The notes under the pieces were generated by a model. The model saw nothing but the letters and a program-made list of their open reading frames with translations. It did not search any database and was not told the origin of the DNA. Source: Diplosphaera chodatii (Eukaryota > Chlorophyta > Trebouxiophyceae > Prasiolales > Stichococcaceae). From it: 64,000 nucleotides of DNA. How positions within the stretch are numbered: position 1 is the stretch's first letter; each line of letters starts with the position of its first letter. Of this stretch, positions 1-12,525 are shown in pieces. The stretch is from the NCBI GenBank assembly GCA_032358165.1, contig JAALGY010000057.1, positions 2,666,001-2,730,000 on the forward strand, read 5' to 3'. Position numbers and translations under genes: made by a program.

Positions 1-3000
1 GATGTGCGCATACTCCCCCGCCCGCCGCCCCGCCCTCCTGGCAGCGGCCGCAGCGTCGTCCGCTGCCAGCAGCGCCTGCAGATAGCAGCACACTTCAATG
101 CACTCCACATGGTATGGTGTCACCCAGAGGCACAGCTGTGCACTCCAGGTGTCCATGCGTGTGCTGACGCTGCTGGCCAGATGGCGGCAAAAGATCATGA
201 TGCCCTGAGTATCCGCCTAGTCAATCTGACTTGGAGGTGGTGGGCTGTGTGACCAGTTTGTGTCGACTGAGCAGCTCGATGCTGTGTCGGAACGCCCTAC
301 ACACCCTGCACCTCCCTCCAGACTGTCATATCAAACTCACAACAGGTCTGTCACAGGCTTGCACACCGAGGCGGGGCGGCGGTTGAGGGCAGCGGCCCGC
401 CGGGGCGGGGCGCCCTCCCGGCCGCCCACCCCATGGCGGAAGCCGCAGGGCAGCCCCAGCTCGGCCTCTGGCACCAGCTCCGCAACGTCCAGGAACAGCG
501 ACTCCGCCTCGTGGAAGCCCTCTGCCGGCGCAAAGCAGGGTTCAAGAGCAGCTCCGAGCATGGCATGCAGGCGTGCATGAAGGGACAGTGAACTGCCCAT
601 GCATGTAGCAACAGCACCTGCTTGGATGCCTGCGCCCCTCACAGCCTTGCTGACCACATGCAAACTGGCGTACAGCATGCATGCTGATGGTCAAGTCACC
701 TCAGCGATCGGGTGTCAGCATGGCAGGACAGTTGTCAGCTCACCCTGGGACGACATGACGGAGTTGGAGCGGCTGCAGCGGCGGCGCTTGGCGGGGTGGG
801 CCCAGGGCCCCGTGTTGGCGCCGTCATTGCTGCAGAACACATCTGTCAGGCTGCCGGCCGACAGCCGGCTGTGCATGTTGGCGGACCCCTGGCTCAGGCC
901 GCGCGGCTTGCCCAGCTGCATGCATGCAGGTTGACCACAGTCAGTGTGCTGCTGAAGGTGAGCTGTGGCGTTTGTGCAGGGAGGTTGCATGCTGAGGGCA
1001 TGGTGCCTTCAGACGTCCCGCGGTCATGGTGACCTGTTGAAGATACCATCATGCATGCATGACAAAGCATGTTGGCAGGGTGAATCGTACTAACGTGGAC
1101 GACATGGCCAGTTGTACTGGTACATACGAGAGTACAAGCGTTATGGTTGTCAGGTCAGCAGGGCACCCTGTATTGCTTACAGCTGGAAGCCGCAGCCAGG
1201 CTGTACTTTCTACAACCAGTCATACTGCAGCCAGCTCGGCAAGCCGGCATCGTCATCGCATGGGCTGTCCCTGAGCCATGCCAAGACCTTTCACTCTGAC
1301 GCTCACCGCCTCACGCAGTCAGCCGCACCAAGCTGCCATCACTCTGCTCGCTGGATGCAGGAATCTGTACGAATCTGATGTGTCCTAGGTCTAGGATATG
1401 TGTGACACAATTCGAGGCCTTTGGATCTGCACAAAACACCGTGCTCACCACCACCATGGTGCGGCCGGGGATGATTCGCCGGGAGGAGGTGCCGGCGGAT
1501 GCAGCGGGAGCTGCTGCAGCGGCGGCGGCCTCAGTCGCGCCCCCCGTGCAGCTGTTTTCCGCCAGCAGCGCCTCCATGCTCGGCAGCCCCTCGCCACCAG
1601 GACCTGCACATGTGCAAGGACCATGCATCATCAGGCACAGCTGGAGCAGTCGACCACTCAGCAGGGCTCTCTGATGACGACTGCAGCAGCAGTCGTCGCA
1701 GAAGCAAGTCCGGCGCCAAACTTTGGGCAAGGGCAAACAGTCAGGTTAGCAGAATGAGAAGCTTGACATGCACCTCCCGCTGCTCACTGCATCTGCATGC
1801 AGCTCACCATTGTCGGCGGCGATGTTGATGCCGCTCATGCAGCTGATCGCGCGGCCGAGGCCAAAGCCATCCTCAAGCCCGCCGTCTGTCACGATGCCAA
1901 TGTCCACCGCCAGGCCATCCGCAGCGCCGAAGCCCTGGCAGAGCCCCGGGGTCGCCCCAGGGTGGCCGCACCCGAGCGCCTCCACGCACTGGCGCAGCGT
2001 GCGGGTCGAAGGGGAGTGGGGGTTGGCGGTGCCCCCGCCCACCCCGTAGCGGCTGCTCTGCAGGGCGGCGGCGTGCTGCCCTGCGTCGCCGCCGCCGGAG
2101 TGGGGCAGTGAGGCGGCCGCCAGCGGGCTGTGCATGTTGCGGCTGGGTGTGGGTGTCCAGGTACGGCTGTGGTCGGCGCTGTAGGCAGCGAGGCTACCGC
2201 CGTGGCTGTGTGTATCTGACACACGGCCCGCACCCCGCTGCGGCTGCGGAGACAGCTCAGCGCCGGCAGCCAGGCCGCCGCAGGCGATGAACGCCGCCAG
2301 ATCCAGGTCCCCCACCTGCAGAGCGAGACCACCACAGCCTCTGCACCCGCAAGGCTGGCACTCCGCAGAGACTGGCGCCCTATCAAGTGGGTGGACTATT
2401 GCAGTACTGTAAGGTGCTCCCACAATCTCGCTCGGTCTTGCCCTACTACGAGGGTGCATCTTGACCGCTCAAGTAGGACCCAATATATTGAGCTATATAT
2501 CGGGGTGCCACCGGTCAGGGCACGACGACGGCTGGTGAGTGGCCCACAAGGCAGTTGTCGATGGGCTAATCCCCTCTGCAGTCACCGATAGGCAGAATGG
2601 TGTTGTGCGAGGGAGCACCCAATGCAGTATGCAGGGTGCTCACCGGCACCTCCGGGAGTGTGGTGCACTGTGTTGACGCATCGGTGCCGGGCGCAAGCGA
2701 GCCGTGCAGGCTGCCACCACTCCGCTCACGCAGCAGGTCGCCTGGCGAACACAGTGCGCCAAAATCTTCAGTACATCAGTGCATCGTTTTGGCTTGGGTA
2801 ACACCAGTATCTGTGCCGCACGGCGATCAGGCAAGATGGGTACCAGCAGCATGTGGGTACCAGTCGCACCCTGTGCGAACGCAGTCACCGGCATGGTGGC
2901 ACCTTGCGCGAGGTGCACACGAGCACATATGCAGCGGCCTGTGCAGGGTGCTGAAACGAAGCACCTGTGAACGGCGACGTGACGCACAGCGGAGATGCGC

Positions 3001-3840
3001 AAACGCGGGCAGGCATGCCGTCCGCCGTGCTCGCGTTGGAGCGTGAGGAGTGCTGCGGCTCAGCGGCCCCAAACGAGCCGCCACAGCCGCCCTTGGCGGG
3101 CGACCGGCCATACTGCGCCACCTGCGCTCGCCGCACATGCCATGCTCTCGCGAACAGCAGTTGGGCAGCCTGCAGGAGGGGCCGCCGCGCCTGGCTGGGC
3201 GGCAGACATGGGCAAATAGCGCACAAAATTGACTGCGGCAGCGCCAGATCCGCAAATCTGGGCACGGCAGTACAGTATTGGTGCCTGCCACGTTTCGGCA
3301 GATAGGCCCGCATGTGGGGGTGGTCCCCGATGACTGCTGCGGGGCCACGAGACACGGCCGGCTGGCGCTATGTCAAATGCTTACGTTCATCAGATGCTGC
3401 TGTGGCGTCGCGCAATGCATCAGCCCGCCCCAGCCACCGTGGCCGCCGCTGCAGGGTGCCAAGCAAAGCCGGTTGTTGAGCGCCTCAGCCTCCAGCTCCG
3501 CCGCGGCGCAGTGCAGCGGCAGCGGCGGCGCCAGCAGCAGCGGCGTGTCCGCCTTGGCCGACATGACGCGGCCTGCGATCACGAAAATAACAGCTGCGCA
3601 CTGATCGCCTCGAGCAATGTGTCACATGATGAAGCTGCCCACGAGACCTGCAGCCCTGGCACGGCGAACGCGCGCGCGATCGCAGTTGCGCGCATGTCAT
3701 TGAGGCATCCTATGGCCATGCTACATGTGCAAGCCTACATGATTCCCTTGCCTTACCGGCACAAGGCCTGATATTCTCGGCAGCATGTACATCAGGACCA
3801 GTGCGAGTGAAACCCCAAAGACGGCGTTGTGAGAGTGCAT
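1..3840 (-). CDS. Uncharacterised multi-exon protein, hydrophobic N-terminus, 3' end beyond left edge
   Basis: I do not recognise the family. Nine exons join in phase: 3757-3840, 3438-3600, 3122-3169, 2644-2741, 1808-2315, 1449-1603, 744-915, 367-551 and 1-75, giving 496 residues with no stop before the left edge. The ATG at 3840 is the first in-frame methionine after an upstream stop. Residues 1-50 are hydrophobic (VSLALVLMYMLP, then AAVIFVIAG), suggesting a signal anchor or two membrane helices. The rest is Ser/Gly/Ala/His-rich, with a basic KRRR cluster in exon 7 and acidic/leucine stretches (SLFLDVAELVPEAEL) in exon 8. Several joins are in phase 1, which supports exon order beyond simple open frames. 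A protein with little sequence conservation is likely; the function is unknown. The second exon start (after GATCAG) is the least certain. Confidence 0.55.
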
Positions 3841-6240
3841 CGCGAGGTCGTGATGCACGACGACCGTAGATCAGCACATTTGTTTGTTGCCTGCTCACTC
3901 GCGAAGGTCATGCGTCAGGTGACGGAGTCGTGCAGGATCATGCAAGGCTGTCTTGCACGGAGATCAAGCGTCGGCCAGCGGCCAGCGCCGTACCAGCAGC
4001 ATTGTGCATGTAACAGTTCTCGTTCGGATATGTTCCGAGAGTGTGGCGTCATCTCTGGACGCACTGAGCACCGTAGTAGCTTCATCTGTCAGACAGCATA
4101 TCTGTGCAGACGCGTCGTCCGTGTATGCATGGCTCGGTGACCACACGATTGAGTAGCTGGAGCTCCGTATAACGAATGTGAACCAAGCAAGGCACTGCAC
4201 GCACGCTGGTGTGGTTTGCCACCGCGTCCCGGCCAACCTCCAACCCTCGTGCACTCCATCAGCTTGCGCCGGGCAAACGTGAAGCAAAACGTACAGCGCA
4301 AGCCTCGGAGTGTTGAGCACGGTAACGAGGCCACATATGTGGCATTGCTGTGACACAGCAACCCATGTAAGCTGTGGTTCGAGCGGGGAACCCACTTGTC
4401 TGACACAGGCTTCCATCCGAGGACCTCGCGGTCAATCGACGACAAGAGGTGCAGAGTCCGCAGCAGCCCTAGAAGATAAAGGTAGCGTATCGGAAGCAGC
4501 AAAGATACGTTCAAACGCCGATCTCGGGCAGTGCAGTTGCCACCCTCCTTCGGTGCAGCTCCGGTGACTTCGGACACCGGAAAACATTGCGCCCAGCCAA
4601 CACCTGGCCGCGGGCTGCTGTTTACCCATAATCATACTGTTATAGCTGTGAAGCGTACTTCCGGGCTGTGGGGTGCAGAACATGACGGGTAGGCTGCGCA
4701 CCTGGCGGTGTTTTCCTGGGAGAAGAGTGGGAGAAGAGTGCCCGCAGCTCCGGCCCGGGCTGCACGCTAACCGGCGGCGGCGCCGTCTCCTGGCCGTGTG
4801 TAAGAGGAAGTGGTGTCCAGATGACTGCCGATCGGAGCAAGAAGGGTTCTGGGAGCTGTGCGCTGCCAGATTGCATGCGCAACTTCAATCTAGGCGGAGC
4901 TCCAGAAGGGAGGCAGGACAGTGAACCATCCACGTTTTCCCCCAGGTTGGCGGGAACCGACCAGGTGTAGTGCCAACTGGGACTGCTTGGCTGCCTCGAA
5001 CCCCACTGCACAGCCGTGCACACAGAATCTGCTCTGAGGGGTGGTGGAGGGTCATCCACACCACCACAGAGCTCAACCGGTGACATTTGTTTCACACTGC
5101 GCATATGCGGGGCATGCATGCCCCGTTATTGTGGATGACTTGTCACCTGCATCCTCTATCTGTCGTGTGTTACCGGTTCATGTGCAGTGTCCTGCCGGTT
5201 GCCAGCTGTCGTGGAAGACTGCATGCAGCGGGCCCACTCCGTTTTGTCGCAGGCTTACAGTGCATGCCATACACATGTTGGGTGCATGTCGTGGGTTGTG
5301 AGGACTGCTGGGGCAGTTGCTTGAGTGGTTGCTGGAATGTGGCATTGAAACGTTTGCTACCTATGTATCCTGTGAGCTGCAACTGACACTGTGCATGTTG
5401 AGCATCCAAGTCCGCCAGGACATGTGCACGTTGCCGTCGACATCGTACCTGCATGCACAGGACCCACATCCCACTGGTGGCCATGGCATTCATTGCATTT
5501 GCACTGTCCAGGCTCCAGCGCCAGCGGCAGACATTCTCACAGCCTAAATGCATGCAAACCTACCATGCATTGGGATGGAGCACGCGACTGGCGTCACAGA
5601 AATCACCCCACCACCGCGCACGCCAGTGGGACTCATGATCAACGGGCGCATTGCATGAAAGGGCTTTTTCATGGCAAGTATGAGGACAGCAGCGAGTTCA
5701 CGCTACGTCTGCCTACCATGCTAGGGAAGCAGGCGAAGGCTCGGTGGAATGCTCGGTGGAAATGCTTGTCGACTTCTCAAATGTGCTTCCTGCAGCCGAA
5801 TGCCCAGTCAAGGTCTCAGGGCACCATATATCAGGTGTCAGTGCTACCATAGCCGCAGCAAATCTCAGATGATGCAGCGCCAAACCCATTGCTCAAGGCT
5901 TGTCGAGCAGGCAGCAGCGCAGAGCAAAGTAGCTTGACGGTGTTGAGGTAGACTCTGTAGCTCTTGTACTTGGTCACGTCGGCGCGCGCCAACTGCTGGC
6001 ACAGCTAATGCTTCTCCTCGGCCTCCTGATGTCCTGATCGTGGCCGCAGACAGTCTGACAGCTGGACCGACACGCTGCATTCGGAGGGCGATGCCCCAGA
6101 TCCTAAGTGTAGCCAGCTTCCAGGTCGCTTGAGCGCACACGCTGCGACCAGCTAGCGCAGCAGAACACCCGGTCCAGTAAGTAGAGAACATTTGAGGGGC
6201 TGGGAAGCGACTAAATCCCTTGCAGGTGCGGCAGGGCACC
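3841..6240. promoter_or_regulatory. 2.4-kb divergent intergenic region
   Basis: This region separates the start of the left-edge gene (minus) from the start of the ELMO gene (plus), so both promoters must lie in it. Base composition is closer to 50-55% GC than in the exons. Open frames here lack conserved motifs and splice-consistent partners. TGCATG words are frequent. I see no RNA gene or repeat of note. Confidence 0.5.
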
Positions 6241-8853
6241 ATGGCGGAGCCAGTCTTGCGGCGCCGACATCAGGCTGCAGGTGATGGCTGCATGTATCCT
6301 TCATCCTAATATAGCGTCTTGTCGGCTCGTGCTCACAGTGCAGTCGCTCTGTCATCGGCTTGTGTTCCGAGCAGTCTCAGCTACATGGCTGTACCGCAAG
6401 CCCGCAGCGCGCGAGATGAATCTGAGCGCCTGTCAAAAAGCATCGAGCTTCCTGCTATACCCTGCAGATGCGGGCGACCTGGATGAGCCGCTGCTGGGCT
6501 TCGACGCGGAGTCGGAGGCGCAGCGCGCGGCCGCGGGGCGGGGCCCCGCCCGGCGGGACTCCCACGGCGGCGGCGGCAGCCGGGCCATTGTGCCCTACTC
6601 CATCAACGCCTACGACTGGGCGGACCTGCTGCGCGGCCTCGTCAGCAACGCCGTCACCGGCCTGCGCGGCCTCGCCAGTGAGTTGGTTGTCATGATCTCG
6701 AAAGCTTCAACGCATTGAGCAGCTGGACCACCACTCAGTCCAACTCTTGCGCATTCAAACGAAGGTTGTGTGTACCAGGTATGGGATGCAGTTCCGCAGC
6801 ATGCAGAGAGCGGAACCACCATGAAGTTGTGGCCCGCCCTTTGCATGCTGCGGGGAACCTGACACATGGTCACGATGCTCTCACACAATGACTTGCAACT
6901 GCAAGGCGTGCCGTGCTTACGGGGACTGTGTGCATCTCCCCAATGTGCAGCAACCATCAGCGGCTGTGTGGCGTGGCTGCGGCAGCCGCGCGTGCAGCTC
7001 AGCGTCGCGGCGGCCGCGCGGCTGGAAGGCCTGCGCCAGCGCACAGTGGTGCCCTTCGACGGCGCCAAACCAGAGCACCAGGTGGGTCTGGACACGAGCG
7101 CATGGGCAGCCGTGCACTGCCGCAGCACACCCTCCTGCTGCTGCTGCACCACTCCAAGGCTGCTGCCCAGCGATAGTGACCCCGTGCGCAGGCATGGAGC
7201 ATCAAGCTGTTGCTGCAACGCATGTGTGCTGGCTGCACGAACCGACGGCATGCGTGCCATTCTGCAGGAGATGCTGCGGCAGCTGTGGGCGGCGGCCTTC
7301 CCCGGGGAGCCGTGCCACAGCCTGAAGACGGAGCGCTGGAAGGACATGGGGTGGCAGGTGTGCACACTGTGCTCTGGGAAGCAGTTGGTCAGACTTCATG
7401 CAACACGGGGCCCGCATGATTTTGGAAGGGTCATGTCGCCTCGACAAATGGTGGATTCGTGAGCCGCCTGCAAGCGTACACATGTGCATGTCGTAGAGCA
7501 TTGCTTTGGGACGGCCAGTCATGGTGTTGCTCACGACATCGTACGCCACACAAGCTCTGAGGCATGCTGACCATCCCCCGTCACTGGTTGCAGGGGACAG
7601 ACCCCGGGACAGACTTCAGGGGGGCGGGACTGCTGGCCCTAGAGTGCCTGCTGTTCCTGGCGCAGCGGCAGTCGGCGCAGTTCGACAGGCTGCGCCACAA
7701 GCGCGATGGGGTCCGCTCGCAGTGGGAGTACCCCTTCGCCGTGGCGGGTGTCAACCTAACCTTCATGCTGCTGGGTGCGCCTCTGGCAACTGATGCACAG
7801 ACCAAGGCCTCTGCTGACAAGCCCTGAAGATTTCTCGAGATCTTCACCTACTGAGGCATGCAGCGCACCTGATTGCTTCCTCCCGCGTAGGCGTGTGCTG
7901 TGTTCACAAGAGTGCTGCTTGCTCACAGCAGCCATGACGTCATTAGACAACCTTTCTGTGCTGTTGTGCAGAGGCGCTGGACTTGCGGGATGCCAGCAGG
8001 CTGCCGAAGACCTCCGCCGGCCGACATTTCCTGCTGCTGCTGGTGAGGGCCGAGCTCAGTAGCGTGGCGTAGACCGGTCTCAAGCTGCATACGGGATCAT
8101 TTACATACTGATATATAACGATGCTGGCATGGACATCTTTGCGGGGTGCAAGGGTTCGGCTAGGCCTGTCCTCAGGACCTGGCATCTGTTACTAGGTAAC
8201 GGTCGTTCCATGGTTGTTCGTGCTGCTGAGGGCGGCCAGACCACTGGCGCCCTAATGCGAGCCTGTCACCACGGAACGACCATGACATGCCGATGCACAG
8301 AAGCACGATGTTTGCACGGTGTCTGTTCCTTCGTCGTATAGCTGAAACTTGCTATCCAGCATGGTAAGCATAGGAATTGCTAAATAACATCAACATGGTT
8401 CGTGGCTGCAGGATGAGCAGCCCAAGTCGCGGCCGCCCACAGCTGATGGCGCAGCTACTTCAGTATCAGCTCCGTTTGAGGAGCTGTTCTGCAACGCATT
8501 TATAGCGCTGGACCGGCAGTGGCTCGCGCTAAAGGCCACCTACATGGAGTTCCCGGCTGTCATGAAGTGAGTTGCGGAGCACTCACCCTGATGTCCGAAT
8601 GTGGGTTGTTTCCAGTGTTCTGTGCAGAGTGTCGTTGTGCTCGGTGTCAGGGCAAGCTTCTGCACGGAGCCCTTGTGTGCAGATGTGTAGTGGCTACCGT
8701 CTGATCTTGTATCTGAGCCATGTACAGGGTGTTGTTGTGCATACGGACTTAGTGCATTTGTACTGCAGGGCGACGAGGAAAGAGGTGGAGCGGGCGCTGG
8801 CGGGCGGCAGGGGGTCACTGCCGAGCACGCTGCGGCTGCTGCAGGGCAGCTGA
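6241..8853 (+). CDS. ELMO/CED-12 domain-containing protein
   Basis: Eight exons (6241-6280, 6468-6677, 6951-7081, 7268-7357, 7594-7774, 7972-8042, 8412-8566, 8769-8853) give 320 residues with all phases consistent. The short first exon encodes MAEPVLRRRHQAA and splices into DAGDLDEPLLGF. The ELMO signature spans exons 4-5: a leucine-rich LRQLW segment, a Trp-containing KTERWKDMGWQ, then GTDPGTDFRGAGLLALECL, the hallmark of the family, followed by WEYPFAVAGVNLTFMLL. The C-terminal exons carry the usual FEELFCNAFIALDRQWL helix. ELMOD-type proteins act as GTPase-activating proteins for Arf/Arl GTPases, and plants and algae have many small ones. I infer a cytosolic or membrane-associated regulator of Arf-type GTPases. 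The GAP arginine expected near WxxRGxG-type motifs should be checked by alignment. Confidence 0.88.
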
Positions 8854-9215
8854 CAGGGCAGCTGGATAGCAGACAGCAGACAGGAGGCGCTAGCAGCAGG
8901 CAGTCTGTTGATGTATACGTTGACTTGGCAGTTGCCACCTGGAGTCAGTGGATGTTCCTGAACATGAGAGCAGCAGAGGAGGGCAGCTGGCAGTGTGTAC
9001 AGTAGTGAACGTGATGTATCAACACCGCTCGTGGTACATCAAGAAGTAATAAGAGGCAATCTGCGGCAACCTGACAATGGACAGGATGAAGCCGAATCGT
9101 GACCACAGTCTTGGAGCTTGCGTAACACTTCACCAGTGCTACACCAGGGATGTTGCTGGGGAAAACACACAGTAAAGACCATCTTTATGCATTGCTGTGC
9201 CAGAAGCAACGGTGC
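8854..9215. other. Convergent 3' intergenic region
   Basis: This 360-bp stretch lies between the stops of the ELMO gene (plus) and the WDR92 gene (minus). It should hold both 3' UTRs. No TGTAA is obvious in the plus sense and no open frame has conserved motifs. Confidence 0.4.
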
Positions 9216-11986
9216 TCAATAGCGGTTGAGGCGTGTCACGGTGCCGACCCGCACGCACTGGTCGAAGGCCCCGCAGCAGAACAGCCCCTGCTTGTCCGGG
9301 TGCCAGTCAAACCCTGTCACTGGCTGATCTGCACGTAGCACAGTTGGAGCACACTTGGTGCATGAAGCTGCAGTGCCACGACTGCACAGTAGAAACTGCA
9401 GACAGCACTTGTATCTGGCAATACCTGGGAAGTTTACCACTTCACACATGCAATGGTCAAATCGAAAGCCCACCTGCCAGCTGGAGGTCGGTGATGAGGG
9501 TCGTGGTGCCAGCAATCCCTTCCTTCTCCTTCCTCTCGCCAAAGCAGATTCGCCACCGCTGGTCCGGGTAGTTGTACCTGCACGCATACGTGGGGCATCA
9601 TAGCCTGGGGTGCTGCCTCCATACCTTGCAGAGCAACCACGAGTCCCCAGTTCACCATGCAGTCCTGTCCCGGGGCAAGAACATGGCGGTTGCTGTGGCA
9701 TGGCAGGAGCCTGTCAGCAGAGGCTTGCAGATGGGCATCATGACCAGATCACGCACTTGTACAGGCCCAGCTTGCCGTCGCCGCCGGCGACCATCAGCAG
9801 GTCCCGGTTCTGCGGTAGGGGCGCGCACCCCCAGGCCGTGGTGCCCTGCTCCAGGCGCGTCGTCACCTTTGCAAACCCTGTAGCGAATATGAACACTCCA
9901 TGACTAAGGGCACTAGTTGGCAGGTCTTGTGACGCCATGCACACGCCCATGCATCATGGCTACGTACGCCTGTTCGCGCAACACATGCGCACGCGTTGGT
10001 CGTGCGTCTGTTCGCAGGAAGGGCGGCAGCATCATGTGCAGAAAGAAGCAGCGGCCGACCACTGCGGGCGCCGACCTGACTTCCTGTGCAGCGTCCGGGC
10101 GTCGAACGCGTGCCACTGCGCCTCCAGCGTGGTCACCAGGAACTTGTTCATGGGGATGGTGGCGCGGTCGAAGGCCAGCCCGCAGACGCCGTTGCCCAGG
10201 TTGTCCTCCCACCGCACCCTGTAGCACCCACGGTCACACCCGTCAGCGATCAGCTGAAGAGGTAACTGTGGGCGCACCAGCATCGTGCAGTGAGGACAAA
10301 GGAAGCTGCTTCCATATCACACCCCACACAAGTGCTCACTCATGAATGTGTGGCAATCGGTGATTAGAGGGGCCAGGTACAGGCGAGCATTCAGCCATGT
10401 GAGCTGCTTCATGGATTCAAGTTGAGTGACCCTGGAGACGGGCGCACTTGTTGGTGCGCAGGTCGAACATCTTGACGTCGCCGTTGTCATAGCCCGCCAG
10501 CAGCGCGCGCTCCTCATCACTGTACATGTCCCCAAACGCCACCGCCCAGCAGTCCCTCGCCTGTGGGGAAGGTGGTATCCACATGAGCATAAGTATGACT
10601 TGACACTTGATAGTTACCATCCCACAACAAAGCTCGATTCCAAGAGCGGGCAAAGATCGGCGTGGACTGCGAGCTGTGTGCTGCTGTGCCTGCTGCTGCA
10701 GTGTAGTCCAAAGCAGCGAGTGCTCTCAGAGCGCCGCGAAAGCTGACCTTGGAGGCGGCCTTGGGCAGGAAGGCGGCGACCGGCGCGTCGTGTTGCCTGG
10801 TGTCCCACACCCTCACCGCGCCGTCGCGCCCCCCAGTCGCCACTTCCGGCGGCCCGCTGCCGGACTGCGTGTGGCATTTAGGGTTCAAGATACAGGGAAA
10901 CATTTGGTGTTCGGAGGCTGGAGGCGGCATGAGGTGCCAGTGGTGCCCACTGTTGCAGCTGACGGCAGGCGATGGCACCCGTGTGCATTGCCCTGGCAGC
11001 TGGCAGCAGTGCTGTGGTACCAGTAGCGTCACAGCTGAGGGGCGCTGTGCACCAGAGGTAATCTGACTACTGGTGTGCGGCGAAACATCGGCTGCGTGTC
11101 TGCGACTCAGGCTGCTCACCTTGCCGCCGGCGCCGTCGATGGCGTTGATGAGCCCCACATGTGCGGACGTTGATGTAAGCGGCTCCTTGCAGCGCTCCAG
11201 GTCCCACGTCTGCAGCCGCCCCTTGAAGTCCCCTGTTGCCAGCCTCCGCTCCACCGAGTCTGGAGTGAGGCGGTAAGCCAAGGGTTCTCTGTGCTTCAGG
11301 CCCAGGAGCAGATGTGCGGACAGATGGGCATGTGAGCGCTGTCAGGTGGGTGAGTGCTCACGCGTCAGGGGAGCGCAGAGCGTGCTGGCCAGGGCTGTTC
11401 CGGCGCACATGAGCAGGGTCACCTGAGGCGCCAAAGGTGCCGCACTTGATGGGGTGCTCCACCTCGGCTGTCGCCACCTCCACCAGACCATCCCCCAGCT
11501 CCAGCACCTGCAGAGGCGACATGTCCAGACCATTGCACACAGTGGAGCCACGCGGCTCAGGGTTTCGAACGTGCGGCTGGCAGTAGCAGGTCACAAGCTG
11601 TGGTTGTCAAACCGTTGTCATGTCTGCACCCACGTGCAGTGCGCCGGTGCCCTTGGTGTGCGCCCCCAGCACCACGACACGTGCGCTGCCCGGCAACCAC
11701 CTGCATTCAAACGTGCCACAGGCTTTTGACGTCAAAGCCAGGTATTTTTGTCATCAACTGTGCAATGCTGGGCTTCTCACGAGGACAGGCGCCATGTAAT
11801 GCAACCATGCACCACCTAACTTGTACAACCGCATGCCTGCACAGCACTGGACCGCCTGCAGCAGGAGTCGCAGAATCCCCTATGACAACGCAGCGCGTAC
11901 TTGGTGCAGTAGATGGTGATAGGGATGCTCTTGCGCATCAGATCAAGGATGGCGGCCTCATCGCCAATTGGCCCCACAGGCGCCAT
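9216..11986 (-). CDS. DNAAF10: WD40 protein WDR92/DNAAF10 (axonemal dynein assembly factor / R2TP-prefoldin partner)
   Basis: Ten exons (11901-11986, 11634-11700, 11423-11507, 11120-11259, 10748-10864, 10448-10560, 10076-10218, 9757-9877, 9474-9577, 9216-9328) give 362 residues, close to the roughly 357 of animal WDR92. Family-specific stretches are visible in order: [103 protein letters not shown], and the C-terminus [18 protein letters not shown] ending in TRLNRY. The product is a seven-bladed propeller that in flagellated organisms helps fold axonemal dynein heavy chains with the R2TP co-chaperone. The ATG at 11986 is in good context and gives the conserved N-terminus. Introns are 70-250 bp with GT-AG ends. 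Confidence 0.93.
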
Positions 11987-12525
11987 TCAGCATGCAGCCG
12001 CCCCTGAACGCAGCAAGCCCTGAACGGCAGCGCCAAGGCCGAGGACAGAGCTGACTCAGATTGCATGCAGTCTGCAAAGTCCTGGCCAGGAGCTCAGGAT
12101 GACTCTGAAGCAGTGTAATAGGTATGCTAGGCAACGAACTTAGCAGCTTTACTACCGCGGTGCCGGTCGCCCACAGCCTGCAGATCGCAGCCACCAGCTG
12201 AGAACGGTCGCTGTAGGTAGTGCTGATATGCAGGATTACGGCCAGCAGCGACTGGCCGTGCACAAAGGCAGCTCGGGCTTCCGGTGTTCGATCGCGCGCC
12301 CGGGATCTCCCGCGGTCTCTGCAACTGCGCCGGGTGAAAGGTTGCCCTGAATGCTGGCGCTACACCCCATTCTTCCACGGCACGGTATGTCCGATTCAAA
12401 AGTAAGTAAGACTGGCACCTGACAAAGACCACACAGTTCATGCACAGCGAGCACCAACACATCCCACGGTTGTCCCATGGCAAAAGACACTCCGATAAGA
12501 TCGTAGGTGACAGCGCCACGCTTGA
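11987..12525. promoter_or_regulatory. Divergent promoter region, WDR92 / LRR gene
   Basis: About 540 bp separate the WDR92 start (minus) from the first usable methionine of the LRR gene (plus). A TATA box is not obvious. The LRR gene could begin with an unrecognised small exon here. Confidence 0.4.

Noticed and set aside
3900..6200. Several 60-160 codon frames in the left intergenic region
   Set aside because: None has conserved motifs, matched splice sites or coding-like composition.
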